A stretch of DNA of 5,717 bases from Chloroflexota bacterium. Its GTDB lineage: Bacteria > Chloroflexota > Anaerolineae > Anaerolineales > Anaerolineaceae. Shown here one piece after another: positions 1 through 5,579 of the stretch (the stretch's first letter is position 1; each line of letters opens with the position of its first letter). The translations under genes were made by a program, and so were the position numbers. The notes beneath the pieces were generated by a model. It worked only from the letters and a program-made list of their open reading frames with translations, was not told the DNA's origin and searched no databases. Location of the stretch: contig JAEYTI010000220.1 in NCBI GenBank assembly GCA_023434145.1, positions 1 to 5,717 on the forward strand, written 5' to 3'.

Positions 1-40
1 GAATTATTTTACCACCGCACCGGAGCGAACATGAAAAGGG

Positions 41-118
41 GTGGGTATTTAATTTTTGACAGCGTGATGCAGTGTGCTATGGCACATTGCTTCACCCCAT
101 CAAAAATTAAATACCCAC
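41..118. repeat. 78-bp near-perfect palindrome (MITE- or RPE-like element)
   Basis: The two arms, 41-59 and 100-118, are perfect 19-bp inverted repeats that begin GTGGGTATTT. The interior (60-99) also pairs, with only a few mismatches or G-U pairs (for example 60/99, 61/98, 63/96, 68/91, 72/87), so the whole unit folds into one long hairpin centred between 79 and 80. The length is exactly 26 codons and neither strand has a stop in the frame that matters. The size and symmetry resemble small non-autonomous palindromic elements such as MITEs, REP/BIME units or the Rickettsia palindromic elements. No target-site duplication is obvious in the flanks. A terminator is unlikely because no T-tract follows. 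Only one copy is present here, so mobility is inferred. Confidence 0.75.
56..83 (+). promoter_or_regulatory. possible promoter inside the palindrome
   Basis: A perfect TTGACA (56-61) is followed after 16 nt by TATGGC (78-83), which is preceded by an extended -10 TGn (75-77). The -10 hexamer matches TATAAT at only three positions. If used, it would start transcripts near 90, upstream of the ATG at 154 and downstream of the ATG at 31, which would favour the shorter hydrolase. Speculative. Confidence 0.2.
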
Positions 119-153
119 TGGAAACAGGAAAATGGTACACTTTATGGGACGAG

Positions 154-1527
154 ATGAAACGCCTGCTTCGCTTCTTCACATTTACGGCGGCGGTGAAACT
201 GTCGCTGATCTCCCTGCTGATGGGATTGACACATCTGCTGCGCGTGCGTTCGTCGCGCGGCATGGGCCTGCGAACGCTCAAGTCGCTGGCACAAGCCCTC
301 GCCGAGCCATTGACCGCGGCGGGCGCAATTGGCGCGCTGATCGCGGCCAAGTTAAACGCGCCCTACGCAACAGCCGCCGGGCTGTTTGGGGCGCTGCTGT
401 CTGGTATTTACCTGCTGAGGATCAACACCGCGAACGGCAATTACAAAACGGCGTTCGGCGGCAGGCCCGCCTCAAACCACCGCGCGGCTCCCACCACTCC
501 GCCACAAGACCCCATCTGGCTGCGCGACGTGGTATATCACGTGCCGCGCGGCATGCAGGACCAGACCCTGCCCCCGCTGCACTGCGACCTTTGGCAGCCG
601 CCTGGGATTGAACGCAGCGGCTTTGCCCTGATCTACGTGCACGGCGGGGGATATTTCTCCAGTCGCAAGGATTTTGGCACACGCGGCTTTTTCCGCCGCC
701 TGGCGCGGCAGGGGCACGTAGTAATGGATATCGACTACCGCCTGGCCCCCCGCGCTGACTTCTTCGAGATGTTCTCCGATGTGCTGCACGCTGTGGATTG
801 GATGAAACGCAACGCCGAAGATCTGGGTGCCGATCCAGACAAGATCGTGCTGGTGGGCGGCTCCGCCGGGGCGCATCTGGCCCTGCTGGCCGCCTATGCG
901 CATCACCAGCCCCGCCTCATCCCCCTGGACTTGCAGGAAACCGATCTGGCCGTGCGTGGAGTGATTTCCTATTATGGCATCATCGATCTCACCGCCGCGT
1001 ACCGCTCAATCCAGCGCTTCGCCTCCAGCAATAATCTAAAGCGCGCGATGATGGGAATGAACGCCAACAGCCTGCTCAATCATCCCCTGGCTGAACTGGT
1101 GATCCAGGCGGGAGCTTTTGTGCGCGGAGTCGATATGCCCGCTATGCGCGAATACCTGCGCGAGAACGAAGATCTGCTCATTGCCGGGCCGGCCATTCCC
1201 ATGCAAACCCTGCTGGGCGGCACACCAGACGAAATCCCCGAGATCTACCGGCTGGTTTCGCCGAACACCTACGCCAGGCCAGGCTGCCCGCCTACCCTGC
1301 TCTTCCAGGGCGCGCACGATTATTTGCTGCCATTAGAGCCCGCCAAGTCGCTGCACCGGGCATTACGCAAGGCCAATGTGCCATCTGTCTATGTAGAGCT
1401 GCCGCAAACCGAGCATACCTTCGACCTGTTCCTGGCGCAGATCAGCCCGCCCGCGCGGGTGGCGCTGCGGCACGTGGATAGATTCCTGGCTTTTCTTGAC
1501 GATCCAGCCGCCAGGGTGGTACAATGA
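154..1527 (+). CDS. membrane-anchored alpha/beta hydrolase (HSL/esterase-like, alpha/beta hydrolase fold-3)
   Basis: Predicted carboxylic-ester hydrolase of 457 aa from this start. Visible hallmarks are the oxyanion-hole motif HGGG (163-166), DYRLAP (194-199) typical of the hormone-sensitive-lipase group, the nucleophile elbow GGSAG with Ser237, and likely catalytic Asp389 (GAHD) and His421 (TEHTF), in the expected order. The elbow has Gly where many HSL enzymes have Asp (GDSAG). The first ~90 residues are not part of the hydrolase fold: a hydrophobic stretch at 7-29 and another at about 53-89 suggest two or three membrane passes, placing the enzyme at the membrane. The start is uncertain. 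The frame stays open back to an ATG at 31, which has a better Shine-Dalgarno (GGAG at 22-25, 5-nt spacing) but would add 41 residues mostly translated from the palindrome. I prefer 154 because the protein then begins MKRLLRFF directly before the first membrane segment. The substrate is unknown. Confidence 0.85.
   Translation: MKRLLRFFTFTAAVKLSLISLLMGLTHLLRVRSSRGMGLRTLKSLAQALAEPLTAAGAIGALIAAKLNAPYATAAGLFGALLSGIYLLRINTANGNYKTAFGGRPASNHRAAPTTPPQDPIWLRDVVYHVPRGMQDQTLPPLHCDLWQPPGIERSGFALIYVHGGGYFSSRKDFGTRGFFRRLARQGHVVMDIDYRLAPRADFFEMFSDVLHAVDWMKRNAEDLGADPDKIVLVGGSAGAHLALLAAYAHHQPRLIPLDLQETDLAVRGVISYYGIIDLTAAYRSIQRFASSNNLKRAMMGMNANSLLNHPLAELVIQAGAFVRGVDMPAMREYLRENEDLLIAGPAIPMQTLLGGTPDEIPEIYRLVSPNTYARPGCPPTLLFQGAHDYLLPLEPAKSLHRALRKANVPSVYVELPQTEHTFDLFLAQISPPARVALRHVDRFLAFLDDPAARVVQ
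1496..1525 (+). promoter_or_regulatory. probable sigma70-type promoter of the tRNA-Arg gene
   Basis: TTGACG (1496-1501, 5/6 to consensus) is separated by 18 nt from TACAAT (1520-1525, 5/6), with an extended -10 TGG directly before it. The predicted start near 1532 is about 10 nt upstream of the tRNA 5' end at 1543. The promoter lies entirely within the last codons of the hydrolase gene, and the final T of the -10 is the first base of that gene's TGA stop. Confidence 0.6.
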
Positions 1528-1542
1528 ACCCGCAAGAGGAAT

Positions 1543-1614
1543 GTCCCCGTAGCTCAGTGGATAGAGCGCTAGCCTCCGGAGCTAGAAGCGAGAGTTCGAG
1601 TCTCTCCGGGGACG
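1543..1614 (+). tRNA. tRNA-Arg, anticodon CCG
   Basis: A full cloverleaf of 72 nt can be folded by hand. The acceptor stem GTCCCCG (1543-1549) pairs with CGGGGAC (1607-1613). The D stem GCTC/GAGC is 1552-1555/1564-1567. The anticodon stem CTAGC/GCTAG is 1569-1573/1581-1585, with loop CTCCGGA giving anticodon CCG (1576-1578 lie within CTCCGGA at its C, C, G; reads codon CGG). The variable loop has 4 nt, and the T stem GAGAG/CTCTC encloses TTCGAGT. The discriminator is G1614. The next bases are CCT, so the CCA end is not encoded and must be added enzymatically. The gene lies 15 nt after the hydrolase stop. Confidence 0.97.
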
Positions 1615-1616
1615 CC

Positions 1617-1626
1617 TTATTTTTTT
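1617..1626 (+). terminator. T-tract just downstream of the tRNA
   Basis: A run TTATTTTTTT (1617-1626, the last seven bases all T) directly follows the tRNA 3' end. There is no separate hairpin between the tRNA and the run, so the GC-rich T arm and acceptor stem would have to serve as the stem. It would stop plus-strand transcription before it enters the convergent glycosyltransferase gene. Confidence 0.35.
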
Positions 1627-1633
1627 AACGCCC

Positions 1634-1684
1634 CGGCTCCTACTATTTGAGCCGCCGGCTCGCACTACTTGAGCCGCCGGCTCG
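1634..1684. repeat. 22-bp tandem repeat with alternating CGGCTC/GAGCCG arms
   Basis: The 21-nt stretches at 1642-1662 and 1664-1684 are identical except at one position (T1646 versus C1668), giving a period of 22. Three CGGCTC words (1634, 1656, 1678) alternate with two GAGCCG words (1649, 1671). Several mutually exclusive small hairpins can therefore form, including GAGCCG-C-CGGCTC (1649-1661 and 1671-1683) and CGGCTC-N9-GAGCCG. The block covers the end of the glycosyltransferase gene, and each copy carries a minus-strand TAG. It may act in 3'-end formation between the convergent genes, but no T-tract supports a standard terminator for the minus strand. Confidence 0.7.
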
Positions 1685-2909
1685 TCACCGGCATTACCAC
1701 CGGCTCTACCAGCCGCCCTGGGCGCAGCACTTCCACCTCGCGCTTGCCGATGCAGCGCAGGTAGGCGTCTTCGTAGTTTTGCAGCACGTGGTTGATGCTG
1801 TAGTTCTGCGCTTTGCGCATGCTGTTCTTGCCCATCTCCGCAAGCCGCTCGGGCGATTCGGCCATCGCTTCGATCCAGCGCGCGGCGTCTTCCGGCGAAG
1901 TGGGCTGGAACAGGCAGCCGTTCCAGCCGTGTGACACCAGCTCGGGTAGGGCGCCGCCGTGCGCAGCCAGGACGGGCTTGCCGCAGGCCATCGCTTCCAG
2001 TGTGGCAATGCTGAACGATTCGGCGCTGCCCGACATGACGAATACGTCCGCGCAGTTGAGCAGGTTGGGCAGCGCGGCGTGCTCCACCGCCCCCAAAAAG
2101 CGCACACGGCGGCCCAACTTCAGCTCGGAGGCCAGGCGGCGCAGCGCTGCCTCGCGGAAACCGCGCCCGGCAATAGCAAACTGCACGTCCGTGCGCTGCA
2201 CCTTTGCCATTGCGTGCAGCATCACCTCTAGATTCTTCTCAACGTCTACCCGGCCCACATATAGGAACAGCGTCTTTTCGGGGTCGAGGCCGTAGTTTTT
2301 GCGCACCATGCAGTCCTGGTCATGGTGCGGGCGGAACACTTCGAGCTGCACTCCGCAGTGAATGGTCTGCACCGGCGCCTGTGTTCCGTGATCTTTCACC
2401 AGATGCGCGGAGTACCGTGACGGCACGACAACCTGATCCGCCTGGTTGAGGTGGGCGATAAAGTACTTCCAAACCGCCTTTTCGGTTAGCCGTTTCAGGT
2501 AAGGATTGACGTCATGCAGGTACGGCGCGGTGATCTCAGACCCAGGATGGTGCGTGATCATAATGGGGATGCCCAACCGCTGCGCCTCGTGCATCACTGC
2601 CTGCCCAAGTGGAGAGGGGTCCTGGATGTGCACGATATCCGGCTGGATTTGCCGAAAGGTCTGCCTCAGAAAGCTGTAGATCGTTAGCGGCAGCCAGATT
2701 TCCTTATTGAACAAGCGCAGGTGCAGCCCCGGCGTGCGAATGAGCTGCACGCCAAGCCGCCATTCCTGGTGCGGAAAGCCAAGCTTCGACGGCGTAAGCA
2801 CAACCACCTGGTGCCCGCGCGCCGCCATACCCTCCGCCAATTTCGCGGTGAAAATGGATCTACCGTCGAGGAACGGCAGGTAAGAAACACTGCATAGTAA
2901 TACACGCAT
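1665..2909 (-). CDS. glycosyltransferase family 4 (GT-B fold, retaining)
   Basis: This 414-aa protein has the layout of a family 4 glycosyltransferase, which transfers a sugar from an activated donor with retention of configuration. The N-terminal acceptor half starts with a beta strand (MRVLLCSVSYLP), a glycine-containing loop (DGRS, 15-18), and helix TAKLAEGMAARGH. HHPGSE is at 120-125. The linker is followed by the donor-binding half: LYVGRVDVEKN (216-226, with R220 and K225 in the usual phosphate-binding positions) and the EX7E motif in ESFSIATLE (E297, E305), then EAMACGKPVLA and GG(A)LPELV. It has no signal peptide and is probably cytoplasmic or at the inner membrane face. Its ATG lies 8 nt after the VTT-protein stop, with only a weak GAG-type ribosome site, so translational coupling is likely. 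GT4 members of this style include glycosyl-diacylglycerol and phosphatidylinositol mannosyl transferases, but the substrate cannot be assigned. The last codons lie in a tandem repeat. Confidence 0.92.
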   Translation of the reverse strand: MRVLLCSVSYLPFLDGRSIFTAKLAEGMAARGHQVVVLTPSKLGFPHQEWRLGVQLIRTPGLHLRLFNKEIWLPLTIYSFLRQTFRQIQPDIVHIQDPSPLGQAVMHEAQRLGIPIMITHHPGSEITAPYLHDVNPYLKRLTEKAVWKYFIAHLNQADQVVVPSRYSAHLVKDHGTQAPVQTIHCGVQLEVFRPHHDQDCMVRKNYGLDPEKTLFLYVGRVDVEKNLEVMLHAMAKVQRTDVQFAIAGRGFREAALRRLASELKLGRRVRFLGAVEHAALPNLLNCADVFVMSGSAESFSIATLEAMACGKPVLAAHGGALPELVSHGWNGCLFQPTSPEDAARWIEAMAESPERLAEMGKNSMRKAQNYSINHVLQNYEDAYLRCIGKREVEVLRPGRLVEPVVMPVTSRRLK

Positions 2910-2917
2910 AATTCATC

Positions 2918-3499
2918 TCACTTTTGCGCCGAAACAACTTCCACTTCCGCGGACTCCTTTTGGTTAAAGTACCGGCGCGCGGAATACAGGACAAAGAGGA
3001 TGAACAGCAGTGTAAAGCCGATCCCTGCATATTGAAGCCCGCTTTTGATCTGCATGAAGCTGGCTGCCATATAGTAACCAATCAGCACCAATACAAGGCT
3101 AATCAGTATATTGCTCACCACAACGAGCGGAAACCAGCGCTTCCCCGAGACTTTGGCAGTTCCGGTTGCAATGAGCACCGGGATCGTCATCCAGTTGGTA
3201 AGCTTTGCCATCATCAGCAGCTTTCCCGCATCGCGATCGACCATGTCTTTCATACGGGCCACCTTTTCCGCGGTGATTCCCATCCACTTAAAGCGGCTAA
3301 GAGCCCAATCAATCCGCCCATAATAGCCAAGCGCATACCACAGCGAGTCGGAGACGATGTTGCCCAGCGCGCCGGCAAGAAAGACGGCAACCGGGTTCAA
3401 AAAACCGGTAGAGGCCGCCCCTGCTGCGATGAGAATAGCAATTTCTCCGTCCACCGCAACCAGAATGACAATGAGTGCATAATACCAGATCGAATTCAA
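2918..3499 (-). CDS. VTT/DedA-like (SNARE-associated) membrane protein
   Basis: This 193-aa integral membrane protein has hydrophobic segments at about 5-28, 32-56, 104-115, 122-146 and 156-173, and a charged C-terminal tail. The pattern GEIAILIAAG (18-27) followed by GALGNIVSDSLWYALGYYG (43-61) resembles the N-terminal re-entrant part of DedA/VTT proteins (xGExxLxxAG, then G-D-x3-Y-x2-G), with E19 and D51 as the matching acidic residues. DedA relatives act in membrane homeostasis and lipid translocation or scrambling. The conserved arginines of the second half (RFxPxxR) are not evident: Lys99 stands at the first position and no Arg at the second. The start is TTG at 3499, because a stop lies five codons upstream and there is no ATG nearby. 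GAGG (3508-3505) sits 5 nt before it. It is the first gene of an operon with the glycosyltransferase. Family placement is fairly confident, function is not. Confidence 0.8.
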   Translation of the reverse strand: MNSIWYYALIVILVAVDGEIAILIAAGAASTGFLNPVAVFLAGALGNIVSDSLWYALGYYGRIDWALSRFKWMGITAEKVARMKDMVDRDAGKLLMMAKLTNWMTIPVLIATGTAKVSGKRWFPLVVVSNILISLVLVLIGYYMAASFMQIKSGLQYAGIGFTLLFILFVLYSARRYFNQKESAEVEVVSAQK

Positions 3500-3502
3500 T
3501 TT

Positions 3503-3508
3503 CCCCTC
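3503..3508 (-). promoter_or_regulatory. ribosome binding site fixing the TTG start
   Basis: On the minus strand GAGGGG (3508 to 3503) precedes the TTG at 3499. If GAGG is the pairing core, the spacer is 5 nt. It supports TTG initiation of the VTT-protein gene. Confidence 0.6.
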
Positions 3509-3538
3509 ACGATCCTATTCGACCTCTCGCCAAGGCAT

Positions 3539-3553
3539 ACTGCACCGTGCAGT
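3539..3553. promoter_or_regulatory. perfect 7+1+7 dyad, candidate operator
   Basis: ACTGCAC-C-GTGCAGT is a perfect inverted repeat. It lies about 10-25 bases after the expected transcription start of the VTT-glycosyltransferase operon, a place where a bound repressor would block transcription. A small RNA hairpin in the leader is the alternative reading. No regulator is encoded in the window. Confidence 0.4.
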
Positions 3554-3570
3554 TACAAGGTGCATTCGTT

Positions 3571-3597
3571 ATTATAGTCACTATCCCTGCGAGTAAA
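3571..3597 (-). promoter_or_regulatory. probable promoter of the VTT-glycosyltransferase operon
   Basis: On the minus strand a perfect TATAAT (3576 to 3571) follows TTTACT (3597 to 3592, 4/6 to TTGACA) at a spacing of 15 nt. The short spacing weakens it, but the exact -10 and its place about 70 nt before the TTG start support it. Confidence 0.5.
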
Positions 3598-3650
3598 AGA
3601 GGTGGAACAGAAAGGTGATATCGCCCCAAGAAGGGACGTTTGATTTTTGC

Positions 3651-4169
3651 TTACCGCCGAACCCGCTCGATGCGGCGCTGCAAGTACGGTGAAAAATAGC
3701 CCTGATAACGTTCCTGTAAATCAGAGCGCTGCCAGTCGTCAGCGGTGACCTTGCTACGGCAGTTTGGTGTTCCGCAGCCACATTCAAACTCGTCATAGGG
3801 GTTGCTGTCGCTCATAGCGTAGTCAAAGCAGATTTCCTCATCCTCCGCAATATAGCGCATAGCAACCAGAGTGATCTGCCCGTTCAGCCCTGCATTGGGA
3901 TCGCAGCAGTGATTAAAATAGTCACTGGGATCATCCTCGGTCAACGGCAGTAAGAACAGATCGTCTTCCACCTGCAAACCATGGGTCCGCGCGTAATCGG
4001 AATACGCTTCCAGGCGCGTGCCCGGAACGATAACTCCTCCCCACACGGCCAGAACTTCTCCCGCCGCAACCGGCTGGCGGGCAAAAACGCCGGAGCCGCC
4101 CTTATCTGCGCAGGGTCGCATTTCCAGATGGGGAGAGAGGTACGATGGGTGATGTTTTTGCTCAGACAT
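3651..4169 (-). CDS. SET-domain protein, putative protein-lysine methyltransferase
   Basis: This 172-aa protein is a nearly minimal SET domain, the fold that transfers a methyl group from S-adenosylmethionine to protein lysines. The motifs follow in order: GGSGVFA (24-30, cofactor-binding GxG), AGEVLAVWGG (36-45), NHCCDPN (86-92, the NHSCxPN signature), EEICFDYA (111-118, with FDY supplying the catalytic-site tyrosine), and a post-SET cysteine set CGCGTPNC (C130, C132, C137). Together with C89 the last three would hold one zinc ion. The start is set at the ATG because AGGAG lies 7 nt upstream. A TTG five codons earlier is in frame but would contain that Shine-Dalgarno. No signal peptide is seen, so it is cytoplasmic. 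It appears monocistronic, divergent from the lipoprotein gene. The target protein is unknown. Bacterial SET proteins are known but much rarer than in eukaryotes. Confidence 0.92.
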   Translation of the reverse strand: MSEQKHHPSYLSPHLEMRPCADKGGSGVFARQPVAAGEVLAVWGGVIVPGTRLEAYSDYARTHGLQVEDDLFLLPLTEDDPSDYFNHCCDPNAGLNGQITLVAMRYIAEDEEICFDYAMSDSNPYDEFECGCGTPNCRSKVTADDWQRSDLQERYQGYFSPYLQRRIERVRR

Positions 4170-4175
4170 GGCAAT

Positions 4176-4180
4176 GCTCC
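4176..4180 (-). promoter_or_regulatory. ribosome binding site deciding the SET-protein start
   Basis: AGGAG on the minus strand (within TTGAGGAGC, 4184-4176) stands about 7 nt before the ATG at 4169. It is the clearest Shine-Dalgarno in the window and excludes the upstream in-frame TTG at 4184. Confidence 0.75.
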
Positions 4181-4247
4181 TCAAGCAGATTATCCCGGCA
4201 TTTCGCAGGCAAAAGAGCGGCGCAAGCGCATCCGCTTCTCGTCATGT

Positions 4248-4275
4248 AGTTTACCGGGAAATTCGCATCGGTCAA
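4248..4275 (-). promoter_or_regulatory. possible promoter of the SET gene
   Basis: On the minus strand TTGACC (4275 to 4270, 5/6) and TAAACT (4253 to 4248, 4/6) are separated by 16 nt. The start would be near 4241, giving a leader of roughly 70 nt that contains a small AGCGG/CCGCT dyad (about 4216-4235). Confidence 0.4.
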
Positions 4276-4346
4276 GGGGTTTACAAACTTTGGAACCTTT
4301 CGATTTCCTTCTTCGTCATAGTTTCAAGACTGCCGCACATTATCTA

Positions 4347-4359
4347 TGACAAATTGACA
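4347..4359 (+). promoter_or_regulatory. TGACA direct repeat with a perfect -35 hexamer upstream of the lipoprotein gene
   Basis: TGACA occurs at 4347-4351 and again at 4355-4359, 8 bp apart, and the second copy completes a perfect TTGACA (4354-4359). The best -10 at 16-17 nt (TAAGAA or AAGAAT, 4376-4382) would overlap the ATG at 4381. As a promoter for that start it therefore does not work. It may be a regulator site, or the promoter may lie further upstream (TTTACA at 4280-4285 is another -35-like word). Confidence 0.25.
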
Positions 4360-4380
4360 GTCTGAAAGTGTGAAATAAGA

Positions 4381-5562
4381 ATGCTGAAAATTTCTACTCG
4401 ATTGATGCTGACTTTGCTGCTGGCTGCACTCGCTTCCACTGCGTGCAGCCCGTTTGCCATCGTACCTTCCACCCAGGCAGCGCCCACGCCCATCGTGCAA
4501 GTCATCCCGGCGGATACCGAAGCGCCTGAGACCACCATCCCCACCGAAGAACCGTCCGCTGCCGGACCAGCGCGCTTTATGTTGTTCAACCGTCCGGAGA
4601 AACTCGCCATCGCGTATGACGCAGACGGAAACGAGGTCTACCGCATCCCGACACCGGGGCTGGAATACCCTGCCCCCTACAGCACCAGTATTGTCGATGG
4701 CGCGGTTTACTATGTAAGCCCAATGGACCACGCGATCATTCGCGCCAACCAGAATGAGGCAGTGCGCGTCGACATTCCTACCGATGAGAATCTGTATGCC
4801 ATCGCGGTGTCGCCAGATGATACGATGATCGCCTGGTCCAACTTCTATGGCGACTTTGAATCGGCCCGCAGCACCTTATGGATCGCCAACACGGATGGCT
4901 CCAATGCGCGCGAAGTGATCACCTATTCGGCTTCTCAGGCGGGCGGCAAGCCATCCGCCGCATTCAACCTGATGCCGGTGAGTTGGACCACCGACGGAAA
5001 GCTGCTCTTCGACCGGACCATCACCGGCCTGGGCGGGTATATCCTCTTCTTTGGCTATCACAGCCTGTACAGCTACGATCCTGCTACGGCGCAGTTCGAA
5101 ACCATCGTCCCAGCAGAAGAAGACCACGGCATTTCACTCGACACCTACCGGCTAGATCTGGATCGCGTAGTATTTAACACCCGCGGCCTCGACTCGCCGA
5201 TCACCATCCGCAACCTGCAAGACCAGAGCGAAGTGACTTTGCCAAAGGTGGGCGAGCAGGGGCTGGGCGGCTCCATCCGCTATTCCCCCTCCGGCGCCTA
5301 TATCGCCTACGCCGTTGCCCGCAGCAACCCCGAGGATGAAGCCGGCAACGTCGTGGTCGTTCCGGCAGATCTCAGCACCGAGCCCGCCAGCATCCTGCAC
5401 GTGGACGGCAACCGCGCCCCCTACATCCACGGCTGGCTGGATGAGGATACCATCCTCTTCGCTACCAACCACATGGATGCCGGGCAAGTGTGGAGCATCC
5501 GCCGCGACGGCAGCGAGCTAACCCTGCTGGCAGAGGGCCAGTTAATGGCTATGATCCGGTAA
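4381..5562 (+). CDS. predicted lipoprotein with WD40/TolB-like beta-propeller domain
   Basis: This 393-aa exported protein begins with a lipoprotein-type signal: positive residues (K3, R7), a hydrophobic core (LMLTLLLAALAS, 8-19) and a lipobox ending STAC, so Cys22 is the likely lipidated residue. The -3 position is Ser instead of Leu, which makes the box imperfect. A Pro/Thr/Glu-rich linker spans about 28-63. The rest looks like propeller blades: AVSPDDTMIAW then LWIANTDGSNAREV (142-179), VSWTTDGKLLFDR (200-212), IRYSPSGAYIAYAV then VVVVPAD (299-330), and GWLDEDTILFATN then VWSIRRDGSELTLL (351-383). The x-SPDG-x-I-A and xWxxxxDGS patterns are typical of PD40/TolB repeats. Such proteins usually bind ligands or partners at the cell surface, and no catalytic motif is seen. 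The ATG at 4381 has a poor ribosome site. Met9 is in frame but would lose the positive n-region. The specific function is unknown. Confidence 0.88.
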   Translation: MLKISTRLMLTLLLAALASTACSPFAIVPSTQAAPTPIVQVIPADTEAPETTIPTEEPSAAGPARFMLFNRPEKLAIAYDADGNEVYRIPTPGLEYPAPYSTSIVDGAVYYVSPMDHAIIRANQNEAVRVDIPTDENLYAIAVSPDDTMIAWSNFYGDFESARSTLWIANTDGSNAREVITYSASQAGGKPSAAFNLMPVSWTTDGKLLFDRTITGLGGYILFFGYHSLYSYDPATAQFETIVPAEEDHGISLDTYRLDLDRVVFNTRGLDSPITIRNLQDQSEVTLPKVGEQGLGGSIRYSPSGAYIAYAVARSNPEDEAGNVVVVPADLSTEPASILHVDGNRAPYIHGWLDEDTILFATNHMDAGQVWSIRRDGSELTLLAEGQLMAMIR

Positions 5563-5579
5563 AGGGAGAAGCACTCGCA

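Larger units (their letters stand above)
3500..3650. other. intergenic region between SET and VTT genes
   Basis: These 151 bases have no supported gene. They contain a minus-strand promoter (3571-3597), a perfect dyad at 3539-3553, and a second outer dyad TGCACC/GGTGCA (3541-3546/3559-3564) that competes with it. A weak stem CGCCCC/GGGACG (3622-3627/3633-3638) has one C-A mismatch on the plus strand and a G-U on the minus strand. It is followed by T-rich sequence only on the plus strand, so it is not a convincing terminator for the SET gene. Confidence 0.6.
4170..4380. other. divergent intergenic region between SET and lipoprotein genes
   Basis: These 211 bases contain no supported gene. They hold the SET-gene Shine-Dalgarno and a possible minus-strand promoter (4248-4275), and the TGACA repeat near the lipoprotein start. 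The divergent layout allows shared regulation, but no symmetric operator between the two promoters is visible. Confidence 0.6.

Noticed and set aside
41..118. Palindrome as a transcription terminator
   Set aside because: No T-tract follows either arm, and the hairpin lies directly upstream of a gene in the same direction.
9..350. Minus-strand frame across the palindrome and the start of the hydrolase
   Set aside because: Open mainly because the palindrome is open on both strands; no ribosome site or domain seen, and it overlaps the real gene start.
422..906. Minus-strand open frames opposite the hydrolase gene
   Set aside because: They mirror the codon bias of the GC-rich hydrolase, which carries all catalytic motifs in order.
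2924..3577. Long plus-strand open frame (217 codons) opposite the VTT-protein gene
   Set aside because: Its translation is rich in His, Arg and Cys without domain pattern, and it is antisense to a gene with clear membrane segments, a ribosome site and operon context.
3622..3648. Stem plus T-rich tail as a terminator
   Set aside because: The T-rich side is on the plus strand, where no gene ends; the stem has a C-A mismatch in that direction.
5152..5487. Minus-strand frame rich in Gly, Ala and Val opposite the lipoprotein gene
   Set aside because: Low-complexity composition expected of an antisense frame; the plus strand encodes recognisable propeller blades.
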